From assembly GCA_033964015.1 (NCBI GenBank), contig CM066914.1:17501637-17565636 (forward strand): DNA of 64,000 nucleotides, given 5' to 3'. The position numbers and the translations under genes are program-made. Under the pieces are notes generated by a model. The model had not been told where the DNA came from. It worked only from the letters and a program-made list of their open reading frames with translations, and did no database searches. Shown here in pieces: positions 1-27,486 of the stretch; the stretch's first letter is position 1, and every line of letters starts with the position of its first letter. The DNA comes from Scolanthus callimorphus. Lineage: Eukaryota > Cnidaria > Anthozoa > Actiniaria > Edwardsiidae.

Positions 1-551
1 CCCAATAACCAATTAGTTATGAACCCTAACCGATGAACCACAACTCGCTGGCCTGCGCCTAACAATTCGCTGGCCTGCGCCTAATTGTTCATTAGATTTT
101 TCGCATATACGCAGCCAAATGCATAATAAAGAGTTTCCTTAGGAACGTTTCCTTAGGAACCAAAATGTAAACGTCGCGACCATTCCAAGTAATGCCAAGT
201 TACGTTAGTTCCAAAAGGCAACAACCATTTTCAAAAAGGAAATTCGTGAATGTACGTTGCTTTATGTTTACGAATTCTTCGTGCCCAACACCTGTCCCAT
301 AACACTTCCCTTACCATTATTTTTTGCATAAGTGAACTTTCAAATAAATCCCCCAGTAATTTACGCAAGATCTCTCATAATTCCGTGGGAGCTTTCGTTG
401 TTATTTTCAGGATACAACAAGAAGTTTCATTTTCGCAAACGTTGCACAGACCTCATACTGAGCACAACTCTACGTTTCTTGATTAGCCACACACAATGTT
501 AGTAAACAAACAAACAAAAGGTCTATATATTAAACAGAAAATGCCATTTAC
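1..551. other. Intron of NCAPG2, no exon seen
   Basis: This stretch lies downstream of NCAPG2 coding exon 10 on the minus strand, so it is intron. A short direct repeat of 'cgctggcctgcgcctaa' occurs near 49 and 69. The 78-codon plus-strand reading frame at 250-486 has no recognisable similarity and I do not call it a gene. Confidence 0.5.
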
Positions 552-3500
552 CTTAAATGCCCTCCACAAGATAGGCTGGTAGAGTCTGACCAACGCCTCA
601 TCAACGCCCTTCTGCTTCTTCTGTTGGTGAAGGTACCCCAACACCTGTACAAGCAATACTTTCCAGTTAATAGCAATACTAGAAGAGCACTTAAAATGGT
701 CAGAACTAGTGTTTCATTAGCCTACATGTTGGCCCTAATGCTGACTTCAGTGAAGGATTGGGCAATCAAAAAAAAAATCCACACCCCTGGTGAAGACCCA
801 CCCTGGAATTCCAGTGAATTTCTTCATGACCACCACAGGATTTTTTACCCACTCTGGAATTCCATCGTTTTTTGGTAATATGCCCCTGGAATTTTACCTC
901 CATAATAGGGTACAAATGTAGGCTAGCCACCCAGGAATTCAAGGCTGCTCTAGGACCAACCACCCTGGAATTCCAGGGGACCTCAACAGGGGAACAGGCA
1001 TGCAGATTGTTTTTGTGAATGCCTACCATCTTGGAATCTTTCACAGGCTAAGAGCACATAGAAAGTTGCGTTTTTACCAACCTTGCGCAGCCTTGATGCC
1101 ATAGACTGTGTCCCAGTTCGTTGGGCATGTACGGCTGCATACATCAGATCTTGGATGCAGTCCTTTTCTAAAGCCTTTCAAATAAAACAGGTGTGACATA
1201 TTCAAAGAGTAATGAATAACTGCTGCCCCATTTATCTCACTCAAGTGAAATGTAATACTTTTTCACTCAATGGGACAACTGATATTTTGAGAGCCTGAGT
1301 TAATTGTATACTACTTGTTTGCCTTTGAAACTAGATAAAAACTATGTAGTTACCAATACTTTCTTGATAGAAATTTTACCTCCAAATACTGATCAGATGC
1401 TACCCTCCAGGCACGGAAGTATATCTCCCCATAGTTGCTAAGGACAGAACTACATGTAGAAAACATGAAGAAAGATACGTGTCACTAGGATGGTTCATCA
1501 AGTTGAATCTGCACTATTGTGTTGTCTATGACAATGTTCATCACAATTGTCTATGTGTAATATAATTCTAGCATTGAACAACACATGTCTGACCAATTGA
1601 ACATGCCCTAGCAGCACAGTGATATCTGTAAGTATTTCCATCATTCCTGTTTTGGGGACACAGCTCTTCATTTGTGGACATGATTGCCTTCTACATGATT
1701 GTAGTTTATTTGTCTAAGTCTCAATAAAAAAACTTAAGCTCACATGGAACAAGCAGGTATCTGATTTTTAATGGTCTTGTGCAGCTCCTTGGTGAAGTCA
1801 GGGTGCATTCCAAAAAGGAAGCTCAGAAATCTGCGGCCCTGAAATAAAAACAAGCAACAATTGAATTATAACACAACTGGTTAAATTTTTGGAGTTCTTA
1901 TGGGATCAAGTAGCAGTCTATTCTGGCATGTTGATGCACACAATTATTTGGCCTTTCTGTCAAAAAATCCCTTGTTCCACATTCAACAATTAATAGTTCA
2001 GGGAAGGATGTCCTCCATGATAACCATCAAATTCAGATAGGACCAATAGGAAACCAGTTGCTTGGGGGAAGGGGACTCCCATAAAAAATGGTGGGGTGTG
2101 CAACCTATCTTGTCACTAGGGCTATCAGTAAGGGGGTCCCAAAGGTCTGCTATCATATAGGGATGCCATCTGAAGCAGTTCTCCATGAAACCCCTTAATT
2201 CTTGTTTATTGTGAGCAACAAACCTCAGTATTTTACACCTTTGGTTTAGAAATTGATCCTGGCAAAGTTGCTGTAGCATAGCTTTGTCTTTGCTATCACA
2301 CCCACATTGCTATGACTTAGGGGTGAATTTCATTTTTCCTGTCCAGCACACAACTCTTTTATATGTTTTACCATAAGGGAGTTTCCCTTGGTCCTGTTGT
2401 ACAAGCTGGAGTTAAATTAACCTGCTATTATTACCTCCTCAAGTCTGAGGTAGACAGGGTGAATCATACACTGATGCAGGAGTTGCTTGAGTGAGGAAGA
2501 ATTGTCATCATCAAAATCCATAAGGAGCAGTGCATGTCTCAATCCCCAAACACGTTTGACATCTACAGCCTGTCATTAGCAGGATAATGCAGAAAAAACA
2601 AAAGATTTTAAAAAAAGCACTCCATCTCAGAGACACCCAAATGAAGGATTGAGCAATCACAAAAATATCCCCACCCCTGGTGAGGACCCAAGTTTCAGCT
2701 ACCCACCCTGGATGTTTCTGGTTGTCCCTACCCAAGCCCTGAAATTACAGTGAATTTCTTAATGACCACCAAGAATGTATTACCCATCCTGGAATTCCTG
2801 AGATCTCATGGATGTCTGAGATGTATGAGATCTCAAGAAAGTCAAGTTCCTTTGTTCCATACTTGCTTTCTAATTTCTTACAAAATGGCCCCGTTGATGT
2901 AGTCGCACAGTAAAAAATGATTACATTTACCATTCCTTTGGCCAGACTCTTGATGATGAAAAATGGTAATGCGTTTGTAATAAGGTTTTCCTTTCCCTCA
3001 AGTTCATTTATAAACCTAGAAGTAAAATTATGAATAACAACAGATAATGATATGAGAAAATGAATGTAACATTAACCAAGTTTTGGTTGAATAAGTTGGT
3101 TTACCTACCAAGTTTCACAAACTTGAGCAATGCTATTTTGAAGTTTCTGAGATTCTTCAGGCAAGCACATCATGATACCTACCATACAAAAAAATGATAA
3201 AACACTAGACATCTTTTGATTGGTCAAAAGTTGTGTGTCATCAGAGTTCACAACCATTTGAGGGTGTGCACATTTCTCTTCACTTATTTTGGAGGGAAAA
3301 CTGTTTAGTTGTTGGTGGGTTCATAAGTCACTGTAGATAACCCAAACTTTGTTTAGACCCATTTGAGATGAGCAAATTTTCACAAAAGGTAAAAAAGATT
3401 ACAATTAAACACTAAAAATAATATATTTAAATTAATCAAATAATTCATATGGATGTTATCAACATTTACATATTATTAGCATCTGTTTGAATGTCAGACA

Positions 3501-5069
3501 TATTCAAGGCTGGCGCAATAGTTTTTTCTTGCCTCAACCAAAAAGCCCTATAGAAAGATCAAGGCATCTGCATTTGACAATGACATAAAATGTTCCAAAA
3601 CTCTCAAATCAATCAGCTAAAAATTTATGATCCTACCATGAAGAATTACAGCTGTTTCCATGAGGGTAGAAGGCACAACTGGTTTTTCCAAGGTGATGGC
3701 ACAAAGGGCAATTGTCGCAACTCCTTGTAGACAAGAAAGCATCTCAAAAAATTTCTGTGGGTAAAAAAAGAAATCATTCACGTCCACAAAAAACATGTTT
3801 TAGCAACATTTTTCAATGTGGTCTGCATCATTTTTTTTTTTTCAAAAAAGACAGACTGGAATAACGTCTGAACACTATCCCGGTAGGACTCCATGATTGT
3901 CAGACTTGTAGGAATGTTGGTCATTCCCCCAGCACAACAATGCTAACAATAGTAGTTTTGATGCTTGATCTCTGTTACAATGCTAGAGCATATTTTCTAT
4001 GACCGTGCAAGGCATGGGATATGGTACAATCACACAACCTTGCATTCTCGTGAACATTCAGCCAATCACATCAAACAAATGTGATCCCATGACTTCATCG
4101 AAATGATCACATGACTTCATCGAAATGATCACTTGACTTCATCAAAATGATCACATGACTTGATCAAAATGATCACATGACTCACATTTCTTTTGTTTGA
4201 TGTTAGAAATGTACAGAAACATGGCAATTTTAATCGACCGAAATGGTCGACCATTTTCCCAAATGCGATCAATCGTTTGTACCCCAGGTGCTAATGCTTG
4301 GTGCAAACTAGTGACATAACGTCAATGTAATGTCAGTGTTCTCACTTGTACATAAGAGCAAGAGAGAGCATGTGCTCATGTCATTATGTCGCTAGTGTGC
4401 ACTAGGCATAACAGTTTAGTGATTTCGGTAGTAACTAATATACACTTGGCCAGATCTTCATACCTCTGCCTGCTGTTCATTCTCGTCCTCATTTTCCATC
4501 ATATCTGGTGCAGCATTCAGAATGCATGAATTGCTCATTTTCTTTAATCCTTCCCATAACTTTTCATGTTGCCTTTTAGACAAGGTCTGTAACACTTCAT
4601 TGATATCAAATGACTCATTCTTGGAATTCTACAAACAAACCAACATAACAAATTAATGAGGATTGATTGAAATCCTTCTATATCTCAGTATGCAAATGAA
4701 CCACTGCATATTGCAATTGGATTCTACAGTCGTTCCAAAATTATGTGAAAAGACGGATCTAGCAGACTGTACCAGCAAGGGAAAATATTATAAAGACGTG
4801 TCGATTTCAGGATCATTGTGCCACAGCAATGGCTTCCCTTCCCTGCTAACAGAGGCCACTTTTAATGTTTCTTGGGCATGGGGGGTTTATGCGAAGTTAA
4901 GAACCACAAGAAAACAGTGAAGTAAGCAAACGCAGGAAGATTAAAAGTAGCCACTACCGCTCGCAGGAAAACATGATGGCTATCCTCTTACATGTTGTTC
5001 GATCAGCTCCAGGAATTTTGCCGGGTTGTCTTGCTCTACGGCATTCAGTAGCGCTTCCCTCGGATTCAT
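552..5069 (-). CDS. NCAPG2: Condensin-2 complex subunit G2, 5' part (partial)
   Basis: HEAT-repeat subunit of condensin II, which compacts mitotic chromosomes in the nucleus. Ten coding exons on the minus strand join in frame to 330 residues: 5069-4992, 4628-4464, 3754-3637, 3178-3109, 3015-2931, 2569-2435, 1838-1744, 1437-1380, 1174-1082 and 644-552. The start is the ATG at 5069 (MNPREALLNAVEQD). Blocks follow human NCAPG2 in order: INEVLQTLSKRQ, LPEESQKLQNSIAQVC, GRRFLSFLFG, GEIYFRAW, EKDCIQDLM and LYQPILWRAFK. All introns are GT..AG. The donor after 1082 is a weak GTTGGT, chosen because it keeps the frame; a GTAAAA four bases on would break it. The remaining roughly two thirds of the protein lies left of the window; no further exon is visible in 1-551. 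The gene is head-to-head with SMARCC. Identity is sure; exact exon ends are inferred. Confidence 0.93.
763..1000. repeat. Dispersed 'CCACCCTGGAATTCCAG' repeat, copy 1
   Basis: This lies in an intron of NCAPG2. It contains 'ggattgggcaatcaaa', 'ccacacccctggtgaagac' and several copies of a TGGAATTCCA-centred motif. The same order of motifs recurs at 2645-2810 and, inverted and more complete, at 18207-18439. It is a worn copy of that MITE family. Confidence 0.65.
2645..2810. repeat. Dispersed 'CCACCCTGGAATTCCAG' repeat, copy 2
   Basis: This intronic NCAPG2 repeat has the same motif order as 763-1000 ('aggattgagcaatcac', 'ccacccctggtgaggaccc', 'cccatcctggaattcc'), with more substitutions. Its ends are not clear. 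Confidence 0.6.
4295..4408. mobile_element. MITE, Harbinger-like, TAA target duplication
   Basis: Inverted ends 'tgcttggtgcaaactagtga' and 'cgctagtgtgcactaggca' are flanked on both sides by TAA (4292-4294, 4409-4411). The ends match those of the element at 50726-50927, so both belong to one family. It lies in NCAPG2 intron 2. A 3-bp TAA/TTA duplication is typical of PIF/Harbinger elements; no transposase is present. Confidence 0.7.
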
Positions 5070-5458
5070 GGTCGTCAAATGAGTTTAAACTCGCACTGTA
5101 TTAAAAAAAATCCACATAAACAAAACTGAAATAAAACAAAATTTCGAGTACACTGTTCGGTGTTTACGGTCGTGAATCGCCCGCCAAAAGTTTATGACTT
5201 GGTCACGTGATCTAGACAGTGCCTCGTTTTGACGAGAAGCTCTTCCAGAAAAAAAAAGTAGTTGTATTTGATTCATTACAAGCAAAAATTAAGGAAATTT
5301 CGCTCTAGTCTAATGATCATTTTGCCTTTGCATTTTCTACAAAATTTCCACGAGTTTTTCATCTTTCTTTTTCATCCAAAAAATGTCTCTCCCCAGTTCT
5401 CCTCGAGGTCGACGGCCAGCAGGTCCAGCATGCCTTGCGGGGGCGATGAAAAGACAAG
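5070..5458. promoter_or_regulatory. Bidirectional promoter region NCAPG2 / SMARCC
   Basis: A 389-bp spacer separates the start codons of two divergently transcribed housekeeping genes, so both promoters must lie in or next to it. I see no convincing TATA box. The spacer is called by position only; the core elements are not resolved. Confidence 0.5.
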
Positions 5459-19780
<14,322 letters not shown>

Positions 19781-20148
19781 AGGTTGTAAATAGACTAGTA
19801 GAGACGGTAGAAAAATGATGAATGTGTAATGACCGCGTGACCACCTTATCTCCCCAAAATCAACGGATGCTTTCATCATAGAAATTATCGGTAACGCGTG
19901 ATCGGTAACGCTCTGTCAGGCTGTCAGCAAATGATGAAACACACGATATCTAAATCAGGAAATGGCTTGCCCAAGGTAGGTGGGCCGTACAGCACGACAA
20001 ACAAGCTAGTGCGATAACGTACTTATTCATTGGATAATAAATAACCTGCTCTGGTGTAATCTAACCGCCGTTATTAATGAACACCTGCGCGCGTTATTTT
20101 AGTAGTACATCCTTATCAAAGGATCTTTTCTTTTAAGGTTACTGAGAA

Positions 20149-20602
20149 CCTTCGCGGCACGTCCTCGGAAAGACAATCATACACGTCCTTAGTTTAACTA
20201 AAACATGTCAACCTATATATCGCATGATATATAGAAACTTTAAATTATTTAGAGTGTGAAAATGCTATAAAATTTGACCTTCGATATTTAAAAGTTTCAT
20301 AACTTTTGAACTAAACAAAATTTAAAAAAACGCAGACACGGTTTTTGATTAACATCTTTAAGTATTAAAACAATGTGTATTACTTGGGAGTCAAGGTCCA
20401 ACAGTTCGACAACGTTAGCTCGTTGAAATGGCACATCAAAATATTTAATCAATCCTTATTTTTTTATTTTATTAATAAGTTATTTGTTTTTGCCATAGCC
20501 CGCTAGTCCATTCTATAAGATTTCCAACGATATATAGATTGACATGTTTTGGTTAAACTAAGGAGGTGTATGATTGTTTTTCCAGGACGTGCCGCGAAAG
20601 GC
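20149..20602. mobile_element. Fold-back element with ~74-bp inverted ends
   Basis: The left arm 20149-20222 ('ccttcgcggcacgtcct', 'cttagtttaactaaaacatg', 'ctatatatcg') is the inverse of the right arm 20528-20602 ('cgatatatag', 'catgttttggttaaactaag', 'aggacgtgccgcgaaagg'). The ~300-bp AT-rich middle has no reading frame of note. Confidence 0.75.
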
Positions 20603-21534
20603 CTAGCTTACACAGGTAAGACCACCTCTAGAGACGTGATCCAAGTCCCTGATAGTTTATATGGTCTTTTCAAACGCATTTTACTGTCGTGTGCATTTAA
20701 CCGTGAACACCTGGTGAAATAATCATGTAAAGTTCAATCTCGACAATCTCCCTACGACGAATAGAGCGCGACTTACATCTTCAAACGCGACGGCACATTT
20801 TTGTTATTGAGGCTGAAATGACGAAGTTTAAGCGCCTCACCCCAACCCCCAAAGGGAAAATAAATACTTTGTTTTAACTCGAATTTTAGAGTAGTGTGTA
20901 ACTGCTGATATACATCCATTACAGCTAGTTTCTTCGACATACAACACAGCTAAGAACCCCAACTGGCCGCGAGGCAAACCAAGTTGGCTATGTACAAAGA
21001 ATGTACTTCACATGAAGGCTCGTGTATATTAGAAAATACAAGTGACGCGTGGGATATTCTACAGTTTGCCACTCGAAAGCCTCGTATAACTAGTATATAT
21101 ATATATATATATTAAAAATCTTCATCTTGCCTTGCGAAATGTGTTCCTTGTTGACAAATAGTCTACATTGAATTTCCACATTTTCTACCGAAGAACAAAC
21201 AACATAAGTGCTTTTGTGTGTCGTGGAAAGCCTCTAAACCGAGTGGAATAACCAGTAATTTACGCTGAGTGATCTATAATACGTCTAAGGTGTTAAAAAC
21301 TGATCAACATTGGCGGATAATATCGGTGGAACTTTTGCGTGAATTTGCCAAAAGAAAAGGAAAACTTTTATCCTCTTTCGGATGGTTCATTTTCTTTTGC
21401 ATGTCAATTACGCAGTGATATATCAAACACGAGACAGCGTGTTTCATCAAGATTTACAAAGTGGGTTGAAAAAGGAGGCAAAACTGAGGTGTTTAGAAAT
21501 CCTGATAAAAAAAACGCTGTCGATTGTTTGTATA

Positions 21535-21687
21535 GGAAATCATACGACTTCGAGTTCAATTTGGAATTTATTTGCACGAGTGGGTTTTTCAAAAAGTATC
21601 AAAATAGAGAGGGGCTTTTGACTGCAAGAAACCCACGAGTGTAAATAAATTCCAAATTGAACGAGAAAAGTCGTATGATTTCGTATT
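21535..21687. mobile_element. Hairpin repeat with ~50-bp arms
   Basis: 'aaatcatacgacttcgagtt', 'caatttggaatttatttgca' and 'cgagtgggttt' on the left are inverted on the right as 'aaacccacgagtg', 'taaataaattccaaattg' and 'aagtcgtatgattt'. The loop is about 35 bp. Confidence 0.7.
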
Positions 21688-22914
21688 AATAATACACATG
21701 AAAGCATTTCCAAGGAGTCATTCACAAATCTGCTTACAAACTGAACAAGCCGCACGCATTTTTCCTTGATTGAAATCTGGACCAAAACCTGACAGAATTT
21801 GAGCATGAACAAAAACCAAAGTTTCCATAATATAGCTCTATGTTACCAAAAATTTTAGCATTTCAAAAGAAAATTTGCATTTTGTTAACCATTTTTGCAC
21901 TTTGTTACCTTTTTTTGGCACTTTGTTACCTAAAAACTGCACTGCTCTCAGCCAATCAGAATCCAGAGATTTTTTCATGTGTATTATTAGATAAGTAACT
22001 ACTCAAACGAATTATTTAATGTCGAGAAAAAGAAGGAATAGAATCATGTCTCAAGAATCTTTGCAAATTAAATCCTCTTCACGCTTATGATTTTCATTGT
22101 TAAAGCTTGATAAATTATTAATGATTACGAGATTCTTTGTAAAAACGGAAAGTTAACACGTTTAAAAATATTTTCCAGAAATAAAGGATCGGCCTTTTTG
22201 TGTTCTGGTTAGATCGAACCCCCAGCGAAAATCTAGTCTTCAAGTGATTTTATTTTTCTAGGTTTATTGAAAGATAGCAGACGTTCTTGGTTTTCTCTGA
22301 AATTAAGATTAACAAAATCGCATTTCCTTGTAGACTCAGGAAATTAAAGCTAAACCAGAGTATTTTAATAACGGTCATGGTAAACAAATTTCCCGTTAAA
22401 ACAGCGATTAAAGCGGCACAAAATAAGCAAAGAACAACCAAGCATCCGCCATTTATTACGGCCATTTGCCGAATTCACCACTAACTCACTTCCTATGTCA
22501 ACACGCCGTGGGCCCTCAAGATTCATGGCTGTTTCCGTCCTTTTTAATTTGTCGTTTTTTGAATGGACCGGCTGTCAAAGGACTGCTAGTCTCGTTTTAG
22601 CTTGTGTGTACTCGTAACGAGCTGATCACAAAGTGATAATCTTCTATTTGAGTAGTTAGGCGAAGAGAGAGACCTGCGTCTTATAGAGCAAAGGACAGCA
22701 CTTCATCACAGCAAACAAATGCCGATTTTAGATTTCCTTTCACTTAGCTAGCCACAAGAAAAGGGTAAGTGTTAACACTTCTTTTGCTTTCTTTTTTGTC
22801 AAGAACAACTGATGATTTTAACAAATAGAAAAACATTCAGTGAGAAAACCTTGGAAACTTGGAACTGAAACAAAATCCATTTGATTAAGTTTTTTTTTTT
22901 ACTTTCCCAGGACG

Positions 22915-25900
22915 ATGATGAAATCAAGCGTAGTGGCTTTCGTTTTGTTTCACTTTCTATCTATAGCCGTTTCTGCATCGAAACAGGTAAAACTGAAGGC
23001 AATGATACTGCAAAGATTTATCGTGGGCTCTTGTGAGAAACATGTTCGTTTACTTATTTCGTGTAGCGCGTATGGGTAGGCTATGGCTTTACCCTTGGTT
23101 CGCCATTATGAGCCACCACCACCCATACCACTTGACCCGTTGGGTGGTGAATGGGAATTCAAACCCTAAACCATCTTATAGTTGCCTGACGAGGAGACTA
23201 GACCTTTCTTTTAGGGGTTAAGATTGGCACTGAGCTGGTTAGGCTATTAGGGGGTCCCGTAGGTTACAGCAGTTCTTGCGTGGAAACCCCAGATTCTTGT
23301 TTATTCCAATATTTACACTTTTGGTTTAGTTTGATCGCAAAAAATAATGCAGAAAATAATGCACCAAATAATGCACCATCAGCCTACGATTAAAGTTTTC
23401 GATATAGTAACTCTAAAAGTTTGGTTGCCCTGATGTAGTTGGAGATATTCTGAAATAAAATGATGTTGATGTTTTTTGCTATGTATTAGGTGTGAATTTC
23501 TGGATTTCATTTTGTTTTTATATGGGAACACCCCCTAGACGCACCCCACTACACTCATAGTAAAATCATTGTCTTTTGCAGAGCTCCAATCAGGTTACAT
23601 TTCACGATCGCAAAGGATACAAAGGTGAGGAATTTCAGCGGAGAAGTTACTGAACTTGCTATGACCAGAAACATATAAGTTATATGTTTCTGCTATAAGT
23701 TATATTTTTGTCACTTATATGTTTCTGCCATATGACCTTACCCACCTTAGACTTTCCAAGTCTAATAGACCAAATCGGCTAACGGTACTTACATCTTGTT
23801 GTCACCCAGTTCAGTTCAGTTCAGTTCATGTGATGGTAAGTATCCACCCAAAGGAATCATCACATGATCTGAATTTGGTGGCAAGAAGATGAGCCGATTT
23901 TGTCTATCCGCTGGAAAATGGTTTATTACTCATCCAGGATTCATTACCATGTGACTCGTTGGTTTTGTTCACAACTAAACCTGGTTTAAATTTAAGCTAC
24001 CTTTGTCTTTGAACAACCCGCGATTGTTTTTTATTTATTTTCTATTTTTAGTGACCATTACCTATGTTCCTGTTGGCTGTTACAAGGACAGTGAAAACTA
24101 TCGCATATTCAGGCACCTGTACTCTAACCAACGCCCCAACATAGACTGGCAAAGATACCCGGATTTTAGTTACATCATTGAGAAATGTGCCGAGAAGGCT
24201 TACAACTCGGGCTACCGTTTGTTTTTTGGTGTAGAATTTTGGGGCGAATGTTGGAGTGACAGCGCAGCTCCGATGCGATTCAATAGGCTTGGCAAGTCTA
24301 ACTACTGTGTACATGGTGTTGGCAGGGACTGGTCGGAATATGTTTATCACTTTTCAGGTAATAAAACCGAGTCTGGATTGCGCCAAACGTCGAACTTCAG
24401 TCGCTCTTCTTCTGTCGAACCTTTCCTTTTTCAAAGGATGCCGCTTCATTATACTTTATAATAAAAAACTTTCTATTGTTTCGGATTGGAACGGCTTTTG
24501 CCGTAGGCCTAAGTTTTCCTTTGGATTTTCTCTCTTATAGGCATTTTTGCTTTCACTATTTTTCTCTCTATGTCATGCATAACCTTTGACTTTGTGAAAA
24601 CAGTTTTTTCTTGGAATCAAAAGCCCCTCTCTATCAGCTTACTTCTTTACTAACAATAACAGGGAGAGGGTCATAAATGTTTTTTTTGACCCTTGGGGGA
24701 GGGTGAAAATTTTATTACCGTCCGCAAGGATATTTTTTTTCGGCAATGTTTTTCATAAAAGTAGCCCTTCCCTCCCACTATTAAATGATTACCACATATA
24801 TCCTTAGCAATAATACCAATTTGTTTCTCGCACTGTGGGCACACTCACTTCAGTTTTTACATGGGCAGCGCCAGTTTAACAAGATACGCGCTACGGCTTC
24901 ATTTTCTAAGGCCCGTTTCAAACGTCGATCTTTTGCAGCGTCGAATCTAATTCAGCCGACTAGTTTTCTCTATTTTACAGACAAAGGAAAAGTAAACAAG
25001 GAAAACAAACTTTACATTTCGTGATATTCGGCTATGGTTCAGCTAGATTTACCTTTTGTACTAAACAAGTGTCCTCTAATTTGGAAATAAAATGTCTAAC
25101 AATTGGATTCGACGCGGCAAAAGATCGACGTTTGAAACGGGCCTAATTCAAATAACGCTCCATCGGGGCGAATGACCTCGCTAGATTCAATGAAATTCGC
25201 GTTTTTGGTCTCGCATTAACAGAAATCCAGCGAGTTCCAGACAATAAGTGCAATGTGAATGGCAAAGAATATAACGAGGGAGATCTCATGATGGTACCCA
25301 ATGACTGGGATCACGTTAGAGACGCTAAGTGTTTGGAATGCGAGTGTCAAGGTGGCAAGGCCAGAGGCTGCAATACAGCGATGTTCTGTGACACGCAACT
25401 AGAAGGGAACATATGCGAGGAGTACAAGACACCACCTGGCGATTGTTGTCCCCGTTGTGGTGAGTTATTAGGGACTTTAAGATGTGACAACGGCAACGAG
25501 AACGACAACGGCAACGAACAATACACTTGAGTACAATGCTTGCACGTGCAAATCCATAAAGTCAAGTGCATTTCAACCGTTTTCTTCTGAACTGCGACGT
25601 AGAACTGTCAAGTTTTACGCTCTGGTGAGAACGGGAACGTGGGTGACGATTTTGTTGTATTTTTGTCTCATATGATCGAGAATGGATGCGGATCTGCTGT
25701 TATCAAGGTTAAAATGCAAAGAAAAATTGGAAACGGTTGATGAATATTGAGAAATGTGAGAAAACCAGTAGACAAATTTTAGTGAGACGTCGCCGTTGCC
25801 GTTGTCGCATCTTAAACTCCCTATTAGTCTAGTCCCAAAAGTGGCGAACTCACGGGCGCGGTGATGCCTAGGTCTACTGAGCTCAGCACGGACGCCGAAC

Positions 25901-27486
25901 TCCAGTGGACAGGCCCGGCCACGGGGGTAGTGAGTTCAATGTATAATAATATAAGATACCAGGTAGCGACAAAATTTCCAGACACCACAGTGATAAACTA
26001 CAGTTATGACTGTGAATTTGTGAAATTTGGCGTGCCCCATATTATAGCGTAAGCATCACCATTACGAACCAGAAATAACAAAAATAACCCAACATTAGCT
26101 AATAGCAAATTATTTGTTGCGGGCTTCCAGTGTTACCACGCGCGCGGGAATTTAGGCGGGAAAAATACACCCAATCAGAAACGTTCCTCGAACAACCATA
26201 TCGGACATATTGATAAAATAGATCAGTGATAACTATGTGTAAGATAGGTTCGAGTGAGGCCTGACCTGAGTGATATCTATGTTTTCGTCGTTTCAGCGTG
26301 CATCCACCAAGGCAAGAAAGTATCTCCCGGCGACACGTGGGTGGTGCAACAAAACGGCACGTGTGCCGAGTGTTCTTGTAACAAGGCTAATGTGGCGTCA
26401 TGTAGAGAGACCCAATGTTTCCGCTGTAGCCAAGGAACTGTCCCTGAACGCAGAATCCAACCTGGAAAATGCTGCCCGAAATGTAGTAAGTATGACACAT
26501 GAAAACACAGTCAACTTAGCAGTTACACGCTACAATATATGTCAAATTGTCCCAACCGTGAAGTGCCGTGATCGTGTAAGAAGTGCCGTGACCATCAGTT
26601 CTGTGACCGTGTCAGCTTCGTGACTATAAAGTGCCCTGACTGTGTCGTGACCGTGTATATGTGATGTACACAACAAATGTGACGAAACGTGTCTATTTTA
26701 GTAACATTTTCTGTGCGTGTGTTATTCAGCAGTTGTTGCGATATCGAGTCAGTACAGATCATGTATTGCCGTGACTGTGTCAGTGCCGTGACCGTGTCAA
26801 TTTCGTGACCGTGTCAATTCCGTGACCGTGTCAATTCCGTAACTGCGAAATGCCGTAACGGCAAAATGCCGTGATGATGTCAGTGCCGTGGCCACCGTTA
26901 GTGCCACCAGCGTGCGCTGCCGTGACCGTATCAATACCGTGACCGTGTCAGTGCCGAAAAGCCTCGTAATCATGTATGTCAGTGCCGTGACAGTGTATTG
27001 CTGTGACCGTGTCAATACCATGACTGACGTGCCATGATCGTACGGTGCCATAAATTGTCGTAAAGGAGATCTCCTAGCAGCGGCGTAGCCAGGAATTTCT
27101 GAAGGGGGGGCCGCATAGTGAAAACATGGGACGAAAATGCACAAATTTTCTCCAGCAAATACAGTAAATGTATGGGAAAATTTCCGAGAAAGGGGGGGAA
27201 AGGGGGGGGGGGGCTGGACCCCCCTGGCTACGCCCCTGTCTCCTAGAATACAGCCTCCGTCTAGCTGATAGATATTTTACCCATGTTCAAATGTGCGCAG
27301 CATGAATGAAAATGAGAAGATGTGTTTTGCAATTGCCTAAGTGATGATTATTTTTCATTTGCAGTTCCAGAACTCAAAATGCCTCGTCCGACATTCATAA
27401 TAACCACAACCACCAAACGAGCCCCACCTGTGCTTCCAAGCCAGCCACGGACCCTACCTGTCATACCCAACCCCCCTGAACAATAA
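22915..27486 (+). CDS. Secreted WSC-like / double VWC domain protein
   Basis: Six exons join in frame to 322 residues: 22915-22986, 23582-23624, 24052-24357, 25223-25459, 26297-26485, 27365-27486. A clear signal peptide (MMKSSVVAFVLFHFLSIAVS, cut near AVSA-SK) points to secretion. Residues 41-138 form a Cys-rich module starting YVPVGCYKDS and containing GYRLFFGV and GECWSD; it resembles WSC/PAN-like domains of marine invertebrates. Residues 148-219 and 221-282 are two von Willebrand factor C domains, each ending in CCPxC (CCPRC, CCPKC). The last exon is a Thr/Pro tail (ITTTTKRAPP). VWC modules often bind BMP-type ligands or matrix proteins, so an extracellular-matrix or ligand-modulating role is an inference. 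All internal exons have phase-1 boundaries from exon 2 on, the usual sign of shuffled extracellular modules. I do not recognise a named orthologue. Confidence 0.85.
24910..25143. mobile_element. MITE, Harbinger-like, TAA target duplication
   Basis: The inverted ends are 'ggcccgtttcaaacgtcgat' and 'atcgacgtttgaaacgggcc', flanked by TAA at 24907-24909 and 25144-25146. It lies in intron 3 of the VWC gene. It is non-autonomous. Confidence 0.8.
26560..27060. repeat. Minisatellite, unit like 'GTGCCGTGACCGTGTCA'
   Basis: A degenerate 17-19-bp unit 'gtgccgtgaccgtgtca(at)' is repeated many times in intron 5 of the VWC gene. The plus-strand copies vary by single substitutions and short gaps. Confidence 0.8.
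27065..27240. repeat. Fold-back 'GGCGTAGCCAGG' repeat
   Basis: 'ggcgtagccagga' at the left and 'cctggctacgcccctg' at the right are inverted, with G-rich runs between them. Partial copies of the same motif type occur near 30710 ('tggctacgcccctg') and 38990 ('agctacacccgtg'). Confidence 0.55.

Larger units (their letters stand above)
19781..22914. other. SMARCC 3' UTR and spacer
   Basis: No protein gene is seen here. A possible polyadenylation signal AATAAA lies at 20036-20041. The spacer holds a long fold-back element (20149-20602) and a hairpin repeat (21535-21687), and then the promoter and 5' leader of the next gene. Short reading frames at 21339-21644 arise from the hairpin repeat. Confidence 0.6.

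Noticed and set aside
250..486. 78-codon plus-strand frame
   Set aside because: It lies in an NCAPG2 intron, has no similarity I recognise, and is within the length expected by chance.
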